DNA from: Rhodococcus sp. KBS0724 | GTDB taxonomy: Bacteria > Actinomycetota > Actinomycetes > Mycobacteriales > Mycobacteriaceae | Reading direction: 5' to 3' | Assembly: GCF_005938745.2 (NCBI RefSeq) | Contig: NZ_VCBX02000001.1 | Span: forward strand, 1,507,501 to 1,571,500 | DNA length: 64,000 bases | Part shown: one piece after another, positions 8,398 through 16,892 of the stretch | Position numbering within the stretch: the stretch's first letter is position 1 | Layout of the letters: each line of letters opens with the position of its first letter | The notes under the pieces: generated by a model | Seen by the model: only the letters and a program-made list of their open reading frames with translations | Databases searched by the model: none | Told to the model about the DNA's origin: nothing | Program-made: the position numbers and the translations under genes

Positions 8398-9419
8398 TTC
8401 TGTTCCGCAGGTTGGTGCTGGGTGATGCAGTGGATTCCGCCGCCGCGTTCGAAGAGCGGCCTAGCGTCGACTGTGACGACGGTTCGTCCGGGATACGCGG
8501 CTGAAAGAATCTCTACCGCTTCGGCATCGGCGGGATCGTCGAAGCTGCAGGCGATCACACCGCGATTGACCACAAGATGATTGATGTAGCTGTAGTCGAC
8601 AAACCCCTCGTCGTCGCGCAGGATCTCGGGCGCGGGTACTCGGATGACCTTCCACGGCCGCCCGCCGACGTCGGTCGAGCGTTCGAACAACGCGATGATC
8701 GTCTTGCTGACCGCGTAGTCCGGATGTATCGGGTTGCGTTGGTCGTGGACCAGTACCACTCCGGGGGAAGAGATGGCCGCGACGATGTCGACGTGTCCGC
8801 GGGTTCCGTAGGTTTCCTGATCGCGAGTCAATCCGCGCGGCAGCCAGATCACGTGCTTGGCGCCGATGGTGCGCGCGAGTTCGGCCTCGATGTCGGCCTT
8901 TGTCAGCTCGGGGTTGCGCCCCGGATCGAGTTGGACGGTTTCGGTGACCAACACGGTGCCGAGACCGTCGACCGCAATGCCGCCGCCCTCGTTGACGATT
9001 GGTGAGTCGACCAACTGGGCGCCGGACTGCTCGACGACAAACCTGCCGATCTTCGAGTCCTTGTCCCACTGTGCCCACTCCTGTGCGCCCCAACCGTTGA
9101 ACACCCAGTCGACTCCGCCGAGACGGCCATCCTCGGACAAGACGAACGTTGGTCCGATGTCGCGCATCCACGCGTCGTTGAGCGGCGCTTCGACAATGTC
9201 GACCTTCTCAGACAGGTACTTTCGTGCTTCTTCGGCCTCGGCGGGATCCACGACGACAGTGACCGGCTCGAACTCTGCAACGGCGTGGGCGACGGCAGCC
9301 CACGTCGAGCGCGCTTCGTGCTGTTCTTCCGCGGTGTCCCCGAGGGAGTATCCGGCGCTGGGGTACGCCATCCAGGTACGTTCGTGCGGTTCGCTTTCCG
9401 CGGGCATACGCCAGGTCAT
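8394..9419 (-). CDS. aguA: Agmatine deiminase
   Basis: Member of the guanidino-group-modifying superfamily, 341 residues, hydrolysing agmatine to N-carbamoylputrescine and ammonia. Visible family features are the N-terminal MPAESEPHERTWMAYP, the DAWMRDIGP substrate-binding stretch, NGWGA, the GTRGHVD catalytic His-Asp, and the nucleophilic Cys in GGGIHCITQ near residue 331. The neighbouring carbamoylputrescine amidase, sharing one base with this start, fixes the substrate as agmatine. The two enzymes give putrescine, which the oxidase at 16893-18254 can use. Confidence 0.93.
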   Translation of the reverse strand: MTWRMPAESEPHERTWMAYPSAGYSLGDTAEEQHEARSTWAAVAHAVAEFEPVTVVVDPAEAEEARKYLSEKVDIVEAPLNDAWMRDIGPTFVLSEDGRLGGVDWVFNGWGAQEWAQWDKDSKIGRFVVEQSGAQLVDSPIVNEGGGIAVDGLGTVLVTETVQLDPGRNPELTKADIEAELARTIGAKHVIWLPRGLTRDQETYGTRGHVDIVAAISSPGVVLVHDQRNPIHPDYAVSKTIIALFERSTDVGGRPWKVIRVPAPEILRDDEGFVDYSYINHLVVNRGVIACSFDDPADAEAVEILSAAYPGRTVVTVDARPLFERGGGIHCITQHQPAEQN

Positions 9420-10363
9420 CAGTTGACTCCAGCAGTGTTCACCGGTGCGGTCAGCGCCGAGTACGTGTCGGGACGACGCGTTGCCAGGAACGGGAACAAT
9501 GCAAGCCAGTCGTCACGGTGCTGAAGATCGAGATCTGCGACCAGCACGGCTGATTCGTCGCGGGGAGCCTGAACGAGGATGCGCCCGTACGGGTCCGAGA
9601 TGAACGACGAACCGTAGAACGTGATGAGGCCTTCACTGCCGTGGCGGTTGGGGACAACCATGAAGGTGCCGTTCGCTATACCGTTTCCGACGATAACCTG
9701 CTGCCACAGTGGTTGGGTGTCGAAGTTCGGGTGATCGGGCTCCGAACCGATCGCCGTGGGATACACCAGGATCTGTGCACCGGCGAGCGAGTATGCGCGC
9801 GCAACCTCGGGGAACCACTCGTCCCAGCACGTCGGGAGTCCGAACTTGGCGCCGAGTGCCTCGTGAACGGGGTATGCGTCCGTGGCGGGACCGCCGCGGA
9901 AGTACGTGTCCTCGTAGTATCCGGCTGTCACCGGAATGTGGAGCTTGCGGGTTCGGGCGAGAAGTTCCCCGTCGGGCGAGACGAGGATGGCGGTGTTGAA
10001 TCCCAGACCGTCCTCGGCCTCGCTGCGCTCGTACAGCGACGCGTGAACGAGGACCTGGTTCTTTGCGGCAGCCTTGGCGGCGAAGGCAAGCGTTGGTCCG
10101 GTGAGTAGGTCTTCCGCTTCGCGTCCGGGATTGTCGCCGGCCGGGGTGGAGGCAGGGTAGCGGCTGAGCGTCAACTCCGGAAGGAAGACCACTGACGCGC
10201 CCAACTTCGCTGCGGCCGCGATGCCCTCGTTCAGCTCGGTGTGGAGGTCGCTCGGGTCCTCGTGCCAGCGATGCTGGACGAGGCCCACACGCAATGGGGC
10301 GGACGTGGACTGCGCTGTCGCGGCCAGGGACTCAGGCGCCGTGAGGGCGGTGATCGTCAGCAT
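9419..10363 (-). CDS. aguB: N-carbamoylputrescine amidase-like nitrilase
   Basis: 314-residue carbon-nitrogen hydrolase. The Glu-Lys-Cys triad is visible as FLPELTLSRY (Glu), RTRKLHIP (Lys) and PTCWDEWFPE (Cys). The Cys motif with DEWFPE is characteristic of carbamoylputrescine amidases, which release putrescine, CO2 and ammonia. The first 24 or so residues are a short extension before LRVGLVQHRW; an internal start is possible, but GGAAA precedes the chosen ATG. It is transcribed with aguA and diverges from a TetR-type regulator across a palindromic operator. Confidence 0.9.
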   Translation of the reverse strand: MLTITALTAPESLAATAQSTSAPLRVGLVQHRWHEDPSDLHTELNEGIAAAAKLGASVVFLPELTLSRYPASTPAGDNPGREAEDLLTGPTLAFAAKAAAKNQVLVHASLYERSEAEDGLGFNTAILVSPDGELLARTRKLHIPVTAGYYEDTYFRGGPATDAYPVHEALGAKFGLPTCWDEWFPEVARAYSLAGAQILVYPTAIGSEPDHPNFDTQPLWQQVIVGNGIANGTFMVVPNRHGSEGLITFYGSSFISDPYGRILVQAPRDESAVLVADLDLQHRDDWLALFPFLATRRPDTYSALTAPVNTAGVN

Positions 10364-10403
10364 GGGGTTTCCTCAGTGCTCGGGTGTTCGACGTTCAACG
10401 TAA

Positions 10404-10420
10404 AACGAATGTGATTCGTT
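10404..10420. promoter_or_regulatory. Palindromic operator between aguBA and the TetR gene
   Basis: AACGAAT-GTG-ATTCGTT is a perfect 7+3+7 inverted repeat about 41 bases upstream of aguB and 108 upstream of the regulator start. Its size and place fit a TetR-family dimer site controlling both divergent units. Binding itself is inferred. Confidence 0.7.
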
Positions 10421-10527
10421 AAGTATGGTGGGTGAGCGCTGATTGATCAAGGACTTTCGGGGAATTGTTTTTGCGGCGTCTGGACCAGCGCCCAAGATCG
10501 AACCGTTCGGATTACACAGGAGGACAC

Positions 10528-11139
10528 ATGCCGCGGCCATCGCAACGACTGCTCTCGCCCGAAATCATCACCGAGGCGGCAATCGAATCGGTGGACGAAA
10601 CTGGCGACTTCACGATGCCGGGACTCGCCGCAAGGCTGAAGGTGCGGCCGTCGTCGCTGTACAACCACGTGTCCGGACGAGCCGAGATCGTCGAACTGAT
10701 GAGAGCGCAATTGATGGCGGGCATCGATCTCGAATCAGTTGACGGTTCGTGGACTGACACCGTCGCCGCGTTGGCGTCCGAATATCGACGCAGCTATGCC
10801 GAGCATCCTCGACTGATACCGCTCTTCACTGCGCAGACCGTGCAAGCTGGCGTTGCCTTCGGCCTGTACAACGCACTGGCGCAGGCCTTCTCGGACGGCG
10901 GGTTCGATCCGTCGCAGACGCTCCACGCGATCACGACCGTCGACAGTTTTGTTCTCGGTTCGGCGTTGGATCTGGCAGCGCCGGAGATCCAATGGGCCGC
11001 CGGACCAGAAGTGAACGACGCCATGAAGGCGGCATTGGCAACGTCGGGGAAAAATCCCGAACGTGCCGATGCCGCCTTCGAATTCGGTTTGCGCGTGCTG
11101 ATGGCAGGGTTGGTTGCCCAGTCTCCTACGTCGAACTGA
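10528..11139 (+). CDS. TetR family regulator of the agmatine/putrescine genes (inferred)
   Basis: 203-residue protein with an N-terminal HTH of TetR type: LLSPEIITEAAIESVDETG, then FTMPGLAARLKVRPSSLYNHVSG, the recognition helix with the usual LYNHV. The C-terminal region from about residue 75 is the ligand-binding helical domain of the TetR_C-like type. The ATG at 10528 is chosen because AGGAGG lies 5 bases upstream and the HTH begins just after it; an upstream in-frame start lacks such a site. Divergence from aguBA suggests it represses them in response to agmatine or a polyamine. The last codons lie in a tandem repeat. Confidence 0.88.
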   Translation: MPRPSQRLLSPEIITEAAIESVDETGDFTMPGLAARLKVRPSSLYNHVSGRAEIVELMRAQLMAGIDLESVDGSWTDTVAALASEYRRSYAEHPRLIPLFTAQTVQAGVAFGLYNALAQAFSDGGFDPSQTLHAITTVDSFVLGSALDLAAPEIQWAAGPEVNDAMKAALATSGKNPERADAAFEFGLRVLMAGLVAQSPTSN

Positions 11140-11226
11140 GATCATTTTCTCCTACGTCGAACTGAAATCACTTTCTCCTACGTCGAACTGAAATCACTTT
11201 CTCCTACGTCGAACTGAGATCACTTT
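11123..11226. repeat. Four tandem copies of a 26-base unit spanning two convergent gene ends
   Basis: Units at 11123, 11149, 11175 and 11201 follow the consensus CTCCTACGTCGAACTGAAAT plus CACTTT, with only G/A and T/C changes. The first unit supplies the final codons and TGA of the TetR gene; the fourth supplies the last residues and TAG of the permease gene on the other strand. No good hairpin is formed, so it is not a classic terminator. Confidence 0.95.
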
Positions 11227-12757
11227 CGTCGCGCAACGCGACGGTGTCACGGTTGAGGGTCTTGCCCTGGAAGAACTCCGGGTTGCGCACCCGCATGACC
11301 ATCATCAGTACGGCGCCGAGAATCAGGATTCCGAAGCCCAGGAAGAACACCAGGCCGATTCCGCCGATCGAAGCGCCACTCGCATTCTCCGGGTCCATAC
11401 TCTCCTGGATCGAGATGACGAACACCGCGAGTAGCATCAAGCCACCCAGTAGCGGGAACGCCAGGCGGAACACGAAGTTGCGCATGCTGTCGAACACGGT
11501 GCGGCGGAAGTACCAGACACACGCAAACGCCGTGATGCCGTAGTACCAGCAGATCATGATGCCCAACGCGGCAATCGTGTCGAGGAGAGCGCTTTCGGAG
11601 AGGAACGTGACAACGGTGTAGAACACGGCCGTCACGGCGCCGGCAACCACCGTCGCGTAGGACGGCACCAGGAACCGGGGGGATACCTCGGCGAGCTTCT
11701 TGGGGAAGGCTCCGTAGGCGCCCATCGCAAGCATGGTTCGTGCGGCCGGGAGGAATGTGGTCTGGAGGCTGGCAACCGAGGATACGAAGACGGCAAGGAA
11801 GAGGAGCATTCCGCCCCAGTCGCCCAGCACGGGGTCTGCCAATGCGCCGAAGACGTTCTCGGAGTTGTCGGGATTTCCGAGGCCGAGGCCTTCCTCGCCG
11901 ACGCCGGCGTACATCATCGCGGCAACGGCAACCAGCAGGTAGGTCAGGAGAATCGTTGCAACACACAGCAGTCCGGCGCGTCCGGGCGTTTTCTTGGGGT
12001 TTTTCGATTCCTCGCCCAGCGTCAGGCAGGTGTCCCAACCCCAGAATGCGAAAATCGAACCGGTGAGGCCGATGACAAAAGCGCCGATGGCGAGTCCGCT
12101 GAAGGGGTTGAACCAACTCAAGTCGAACGACAGCCCGGCCGGAGCGTCTCCGGCACCGACATGAACCAGCGCGACGACGGCGAAGACGACGAGCAACACC
12201 ATCTGGAACCCCACGAGCGCGAATTGCACGCGCTCACTTGTGGTGATTCCTCGACTCGCTATCCAGGTGGCCAGGGCGATGAACACCAGCGTGGTGCCGA
12301 CGTTGACGAGTTTGTTACCCGGTAGATCCGCGATCGACGGGTTGTCGACGACACGGGCGATGAACAGGTAGAAGAAGTCGACCGCAATGGCGGCGAGGTT
12401 GGACAGCACGATGATGGTGGCGATCACCATGCCCCAACCGCACATCCAGCCGACGTACGGGCCGAATGCCTTGGTGGACCACGTAAATGACGCCCCACAA
12501 TCAGGAGTGTCGGAGTTCAGTTCGCGATACGCGTACGCAGTGAGGAACATCGGGATGAAGCCGGCGATGAAGATGGCCGGCATCTTGAGACCGACAGCGG
12601 CGACGATCAAGCCGATACTGGCCGTCAGCGTGTAACCCGGTGCTACCGAAGAGATTCCGAGGACCGCGCCGGAGATCATCCCGATCTTGCCGGTGGCGAG
12701 ACCTTTGGAGCTCAGTTCACTGCCGGCAGGTGGCTGCGTAGTTTCGTTGCTCGTCAT
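11204..12757 (-). CDS. APC superfamily amino acid/polyamine permease
   Basis: 517-residue transporter with about 12 hydrophobic helices. The N-terminal GKIGMISGAVLGISSVAPGYTLTASIG contains the glycine-rich helix-1 substrate/ion-binding motif of APC permeases. The segment DTPDCGASFTWSTKAFGPYVGWMCGWG is typical of the actinobacterial amino-acid permease group. Lying inside the polyamine cluster and coupled to the stress-protein gene by a 4-base overlap, it probably imports putrescine, agmatine or a related amine. Its last residues are encoded by the 26-base tandem repeat. Confidence 0.9.
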   Translation of the reverse strand: MTSNETTQPPAGSELSSKGLATGKIGMISGAVLGISSVAPGYTLTASIGLIVAAVGLKMPAIFIAGFIPMFLTAYAYRELNSDTPDCGASFTWSTKAFGPYVGWMCGWGMVIATIIVLSNLAAIAVDFFYLFIARVVDNPSIADLPGNKLVNVGTTLVFIALATWIASRGITTSERVQFALVGFQMVLLVVFAVVALVHVGAGDAPAGLSFDLSWFNPFSGLAIGAFVIGLTGSIFAFWGWDTCLTLGEESKNPKKTPGRAGLLCVATILLTYLLVAVAAMMYAGVGEEGLGLGNPDNSENVFGALADPVLGDWGGMLLFLAVFVSSVASLQTTFLPAARTMLAMGAYGAFPKKLAEVSPRFLVPSYATVVAGAVTAVFYTVVTFLSESALLDTIAALGIMICWYYGITAFACVWYFRRTVFDSMRNFVFRLAFPLLGGLMLLAVFVISIQESMDPENASGASIGGIGLVFFLGFGILILGAVLMMVMRVRNPEFFQGKTLNRDTVALRDESDLSST

Positions 12758-13653
12758 GACAGTGCCTCCGGCTGGGTGAATTCGTGCTTGGGCACTACGA
12801 CCATGGGAACGGGCAACACACGCAACATCTTGGCGGCGGTGGAACCCAGGAAAAGTTTGCGCGGTTGCGCGAGGCGGCTGGAACCGACCATGACGAGATC
12901 GCCGTCCTGCCAGTCAAGTTGGCGCACCGCCGATTCCACCGTGGAGCCGTCGGCGATGATGACCTCGATGGGAACCTCCTCGGGCAGCGCTGCCCTTGCG
13001 ACGTCGAGTGTTTCCTGAGCGTGACTTCGCGCGCGCTCTCTCGCCGACTCGGCGGTGTCGCGGTGATCGCGCAGATCGTTCTGTGGGTCCAGCGCCACCA
13101 ACGAGACCAGTCGCAGCGGAACATGCATCAGTTCGCTGGTGCGCACAGCCGTGTTCAAGACGATATCGGCGCCGACCCGGGTGCCGAGGGCGCACGTGAC
13201 CTCACGAATCGCCGTAGCCGACGAGTGCCGGGTTCCGCGCGGCGCCAACGCCACCGGGACGTGCGCCGAGTGCAGCAGTTCGGTGGATACCGAACCTATC
13301 GAGTGTCGGCCGAGTAGACCGTCGCCGGACGCACCCACCACAATCGCCAGCGCGCCCAGTCGATCCACTTCGTCGAGCAGTCCCTGAGCAAACGACTCGT
13401 GGAAACTCAGGTGTACTTCTACCTGAATATCCTCGGGTACCGACGCTTTCGCCTCGCTGAGCCACTCGTGCGCGCGGGCGGCGAGGATGTCGTCGTAGCC
13501 GGCTTCCGAGGGAATCTTGGCCGGGAGGGTTCGGTCCGGGGGGAGGACCATGCAGATGTCGAGTTGCGCGCCGAGACTGCGCGCGAGCTGTGTCCCGAGG
13601 ACCAGCCCGTCTTTACCGCTGGGTGTGGCGAGGTATCCGACGATAAGGCGCAT
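12754..13653 (-). CDS. Universal stress protein with two Usp domains
   Basis: 299 residues, consisting of two UspA-like domains. The first runs from MRLIVGYLATPSGKDGL to roughly residue 145 and carries VVGASGDGLLGRHSIGSVSTELL, matching the ATP-binding G-x2-G-x9-G-S/T pattern. The second ends MVGSSRLAQPRKLFLGSTAAKML. Both appear able to bind ATP. The ATG at 13653 is chosen because Usp homology starts there. Linkage by an ATGA overlap to the permease suggests a regulatory role on transport, as seen for other transporter-linked Usp proteins, but this is inferred. Confidence 0.88.
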   Translation of the reverse strand: MRLIVGYLATPSGKDGLVLGTQLARSLGAQLDICMVLPPDRTLPAKIPSEAGYDDILAARAHEWLSEAKASVPEDIQVEVHLSFHESFAQGLLDEVDRLGALAIVVGASGDGLLGRHSIGSVSTELLHSAHVPVALAPRGTRHSSATAIREVTCALGTRVGADIVLNTAVRTSELMHVPLRLVSLVALDPQNDLRDHRDTAESARERARSHAQETLDVARAALPEEVPIEVIIADGSTVESAVRQLDWQDGDLVMVGSSRLAQPRKLFLGSTAAKMLRVLPVPMVVVPKHEFTQPEALS

Positions 13654-13680
13654 GGTGGCTCTTTTCCGGATCGGAGGAAT

Positions 13681-13729
13681 CTGCTGTGCGCCTTTATTAA
13701 CCGCGGGGGTTAACAAAGGCGCACAGCAG
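13681..13729. repeat. Palindromic repeat element, copy B
   Basis: Arms of 22 bases (left starts CTGCTGTGCGCCTTTATT) around a 5-base centre, one mismatch. It shares 18 consecutive bases with copy A at 4548-4591. Here it sits between the aldehyde dehydrogenase stop (13743) and the stress-protein start (13653), both on the minus strand, so it could act as a terminator or processing hairpin inside the cluster. Confidence 0.75.
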
Positions 13730-13742
13730 AAGGGGACAGCGA

Positions 13743-15173
13743 CTAGTCGTGCGAACTCATGACGTGCTTGAGACGGGTGTAGTCCTCGACTCCGTAGGCC
13801 GAGAGATCCTTGCCGTATCCGGAGTACTTGAAGCCGCCGTGCGGCATCTCGGCGACGAGCGGGATGTGGCAGTTGATCCATACCGCACCGAAGTCGAGAG
13901 CAGCGGAGACGCGTTGCGTGACACCGTGATCCTTGGTCCAGATGCTCGAGGCCAGGCCGAACCGAACGTCGTTGGCAAGCGTGATCGCCTCCTTCTCGTC
14001 GGAGAAGCTCTGGACGGTGAGGATAGGGCCGAAAGTCTCTTCCTGCACGATGTCGTCCGATTGTGCGACGCCGGTGATGACGGTCGGCTCGAAGAAGAAT
14101 CCGGTTTCGCCCGAACGCTTTCCGCCGGTGACGATCGTTGCCGACGCCGGCAGGTTCGCGATCTTGTCGCTCACGGCGTTGAAGTGGTTGATGTTGTTGA
14201 GCGGTCCGTAGAAGGCATCGGGATCGGTCGGGGCGCCGGGACGCAGCTTCTCGGCGTTCCGCACGAGAGCGTCGACAAGCTGATCGTGAATGGATTCATG
14301 GACGATGACGCGGGTGGCTGCGGTGCAGTCCTGTCCGCCGTTGAAGAACGCCGCCTCGGCGATACCGGTGGCGGTTTTCTCGATGTCGACGTCGTCGAAC
14401 ACGATGGCCGGCGCCTTGCCGCCCAGTTCGAGGTGGGCGCGCTTGAGCTGCTGCGCCGCGGATACGGCGACAGCGATGCCCGCGCGTACGGAACCGGTGA
14501 TCGAGACGAGGCCGAGGGCTGGATTCTCCACCAACGTCGCGCCGGTACCGCCGTTGCCGAGTACGACGTTGAACACGCCGTCCGGCAGGATTCCCTTGGA
14601 CAGCTTGGCCAGAACCAGCGTGCTGCCCGGGGTGGTGTCGCTCGGCTTGAGGACGATGGTGTTGCCGGCCGCGAGTGCGGGTCCGATCTTCCACAGCGCC
14701 ATCATGAACGGGTAGTTCCACGGCGTGACCTGACCGACGACGCCAATGGGCTCACGACGGACGTAGGAGGTGAAACCCTCCATGTACTCCCCGGCGGCCT
14801 TACCTTCGAGGAGGCGGGCGGCCCCGGCGAAGAACCTCATCTGATCGGCGCCGACCTTGACTTCCTCGTCGGCGATCATCTGGTGCGCCTGGCCGGTGTT
14901 TGCGCTCTCGGCGGCGACGATTTCGTCGCTGTGCGCTTCGATCGCGTCGGCGAGCTTGAGGAGTGCGGCCTGGCGGACACTCGGTGTGGTCTTGCCCCAT
15001 GTCTCGAAGGCGCGTTGCGCCGCGTTGACGGCGGCGTCCACGTCGGCTTTGGTGGAGATCGGCGTACGCCCGACGATGCTCTCGTCCACCGGGCTGATCA
15101 GGTCGAGCGTTTCCGTTGCGGACGAGGCGACGAATTCACCGTTGATGTAGTTCTCGAGTACGACGATCGACAT
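13743..15173 (-). CDS. Aldehyde dehydrogenase, probably 4-aminobutanal dehydrogenase
   Basis: 476-residue NAD(P)-dependent aldehyde dehydrogenase. Catalytic residues are in HLELGGKAP (Glu) and NGGQDCTAATR (Cys), with ITGSV for cofactor binding and TPWNYPFMMALWK before it. The sequence type and context with putrescine oxidase and agmatine enzymes suggest oxidation of 4-aminobutanal to GABA. The ATG at 15173 is preferred over the longer open frame because GAGAGGA lies about 10 bases upstream and the family begins near ENYINGEF. It diverges from the PucR regulator, whose likely operators lie between them. Confidence 0.92.
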   Translation of the reverse strand: MSIVVLENYINGEFVASSATETLDLISPVDESIVGRTPISTKADVDAAVNAAQRAFETWGKTTPSVRQAALLKLADAIEAHSDEIVAAESANTGQAHQMIADEEVKVGADQMRFFAGAARLLEGKAAGEYMEGFTSYVRREPIGVVGQVTPWNYPFMMALWKIGPALAAGNTIVLKPSDTTPGSTLVLAKLSKGILPDGVFNVVLGNGGTGATLVENPALGLVSITGSVRAGIAVAVSAAQQLKRAHLELGGKAPAIVFDDVDIEKTATGIAEAAFFNGGQDCTAATRVIVHESIHDQLVDALVRNAEKLRPGAPTDPDAFYGPLNNINHFNAVSDKIANLPASATIVTGGKRSGETGFFFEPTVITGVAQSDDIVQEETFGPILTVQSFSDEKEAITLANDVRFGLASSIWTKDHGVTQRVSAALDFGAVWINCHIPLVAEMPHGGFKYSGYGKDLSAYGVEDYTRLKHVMSSHD

Positions 15174-15200
15174 CGGTACCGGTTCCTCTCGAGGTCGAAC

Positions 15201-15275
15201 GAGTTCCGGCCGTGTGATCAGCACGGAACTCGCACTTTGTGGGGCGTGTGTGAGCAAGTGTGCGCTGACTCACAC
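15201..15275. promoter_or_regulatory. Inverted repeats between the aldehyde dehydrogenase and pucR-like genes
   Basis: Two candidate operators are visible. GAGTTCCG (15201) and CGGAACTC (15224) form an 8-base inverted repeat with a 15-base spacer. GTGTGAG (15248) and CTCACAC (15269) form a 7-base repeat with a 14-base spacer. Both lie in the 168-base divergent promoter region. The PucR-like protein is the obvious candidate to bind one of them. Confidence 0.5.
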
Positions 15276-15341
15276 GTAAAGACAGCTGCCAAAAAGGTGA
15301 AATCTTTGATCACCGACGCGCCGAGTTGTACAGTCCACCGC

Positions 15342-16859
15342 ATGGCGATCCCCGTGCGGTGGATGTTGGCACAGTCGGACCTCGCTCTGGAACTCAAAGG
15401 CGGGGCGCCGGGAATCGGCCGTGAAATCACATTCGCGCACGCCACGGAACTGCTGGACCCCTTCCGATGGTTGACCGGCGGCGAATTCATCCTCACGACC
15501 GGCATCAGGTTGCCGTCGACTGCGCAGAAACGCGGGCGGTATCTCCGCATGCTCGACGCGGCCGGCGTGGCCGCGGTCGGATTCGGAACTGGACTCTCGT
15601 ACCCCGAGGTACCGGCCGACCTGGTTACCGTCGCCGACGAAATCGGCTTACCGCTGATCGAGGTGCCGCTGCCGACTCCCTTTGCTGCAGTGGTCAAACG
15701 AGTGATGAGCCGGCTGGCCGAACAGGAATACGAAGCGGTTCTGCGGGCGTCGCGGGCGCAACCGAAGATGACGCGCGCGGTGATCTCCGGCGGAACCGCC
15801 TCGACGGTGCGTGAACTCGCCATCGCGACGTCGGCGTCCGTCCTGCTGCTCGACGCGGCGGGGCGGGTACTCGAGAGCTATCCCGAACTTCCGGCAGACG
15901 ACGTGATCGAGGAGGTGCGGGGGACTTTGGGTGGCCGCGCGTCCAGCAGCGTGACCCTCACGAGTTCCGGAGCGTCCATTGCGGCGCAACAGATATCCGT
16001 CGGGCGAACCCTTCACGGGTATCTCGCGGTGATCAGCCCGTCGCCACTGAGTTATGTCGATCAGATCCTGCTCGGCCACGCGAACTCGTTGCTGGCATTG
16101 GACTTCGAGAAGCCGGCCAGATTGCTGGCAACGCAGAATCAATTGAACTCGCACGCGCTCGGCTTGCTGCTGACCGAGGATCGCGACCCCGCGCCGGCGT
16201 GGCAACAGATCCGGCCGGCGGCAGACGGAGATGGCATGATCCGCGGACTGACGGTTCTGGCCGACACCGCGGACATTGCGGCGCGAGTCTCGAACGAAAT
16301 TGCGTCGTTCATGAACAAAGCCGGCCGGCAGCTCTTCTCACGTATCCACGACGCCCGCGTCACGGTTGTTCTGCGTGGAAGCGACGACGTGGACTTCGTT
16401 CGAGCGCTGCTCCGGGATGTGGCGACCAGTGATCGCCGTTCGCTGAGGGTGGGCCTGAGCGGCAAACGTGAGGTGCTGGCACTGGCGGCCACAGTCGAGC
16501 AATCACAACTCTGTGCGTCGGCAGCGGAAACCGGCGGGGAGCCTTTGGAATTCGCAGCCCTCACCGGGAGCGTGCTGCTGGCATTCAGTTCCACCCGAGA
16601 CGTGCTGAACACGCTGGCGGAAACGATGATCACCCCGCTCGATCGCTACGACCGGGACAACGGCACCGAGTTGCTGGCGTCGTTGCGGGCTTTCCTCGAA
16701 GCCAACGGGCATTGGGAAGCGGCGGCAATCACGATGGGCGTTCATCGGCATACGCTGCGCAGTCGAATTGCAAAGGTGGAGACGCTGATCGACTGCAGTC
16801 TGGACGTGGCACGTGTGCGTGCGGAGTTGCTACTCGCGATCATTGCCCGGCAGTCGTAA
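15342..16859 (+). CDS. PucR family transcriptional regulator
   Basis: 505 residues. The N-terminal PucR-like domain (about 1-125) holds EITFAHATELLDPFRWLTGGEFILTTG-type sequence. A central GGDEF-like ligand region follows. The C-terminal HTH_30 domain (last 60 residues) reads LRAFLEANGHWEAAAITMGVHRHTLRSRI, typical of the family. PucR proteins usually activate nitrogen or amine catabolic genes in response to a substrate. Its position opposite the aldehyde dehydrogenase and next to putrescine oxidase suggests control of putrescine use. The start is the ATG at 15342; the much longer open frame upstream is antisense to the dehydrogenase. Confidence 0.9.
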   Translation: MAIPVRWMLAQSDLALELKGGAPGIGREITFAHATELLDPFRWLTGGEFILTTGIRLPSTAQKRGRYLRMLDAAGVAAVGFGTGLSYPEVPADLVTVADEIGLPLIEVPLPTPFAAVVKRVMSRLAEQEYEAVLRASRAQPKMTRAVISGGTASTVRELAIATSASVLLLDAAGRVLESYPELPADDVIEEVRGTLGGRASSSVTLTSSGASIAAQQISVGRTLHGYLAVISPSPLSYVDQILLGHANSLLALDFEKPARLLATQNQLNSHALGLLLTEDRDPAPAWQQIRPAADGDGMIRGLTVLADTADIAARVSNEIASFMNKAGRQLFSRIHDARVTVVLRGSDDVDFVRALLRDVATSDRRSLRVGLSGKREVLALAATVEQSQLCASAAETGGEPLEFAALTGSVLLAFSSTRDVLNTLAETMITPLDRYDRDNGTELLASLRAFLEANGHWEAAAITMGVHRHTLRSRIAKVETLIDCSLDVARVRAELLLAIIARQS

Positions 16860-16880
16860 CCGGCTGCCGGGCAATGATCG
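16837..16880. terminator. Bidirectional hairpin between convergent pucR-like and putrescine oxidase genes
   Basis: CGATCATTGCCCGGCAG (16837-16853) and its exact complement (16864-16880) form a 17-pair stem with a 10-base loop. It overlaps the end of the PucR gene. There is no T tract on either side, so termination is likely but not classic. Confidence 0.65.
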
Positions 16881-16892
16881 AGGCTAAGAGGA

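Noticed and set aside
11123..11226. Terminator function of the 26-base repeats
   Set aside because: The units do not form a stable hairpin with a T tract; they are kept as repeats.
13749..15341. 1036-codon open frame on the plus strand from 13749, antisense to the aldehyde dehydrogenase
   Set aside because: Only its 3' half (15342 on) has PucR domains. The first half mirrors the dehydrogenase and has no recognisable protein features, as expected for an antisense frame in high-GC DNA.
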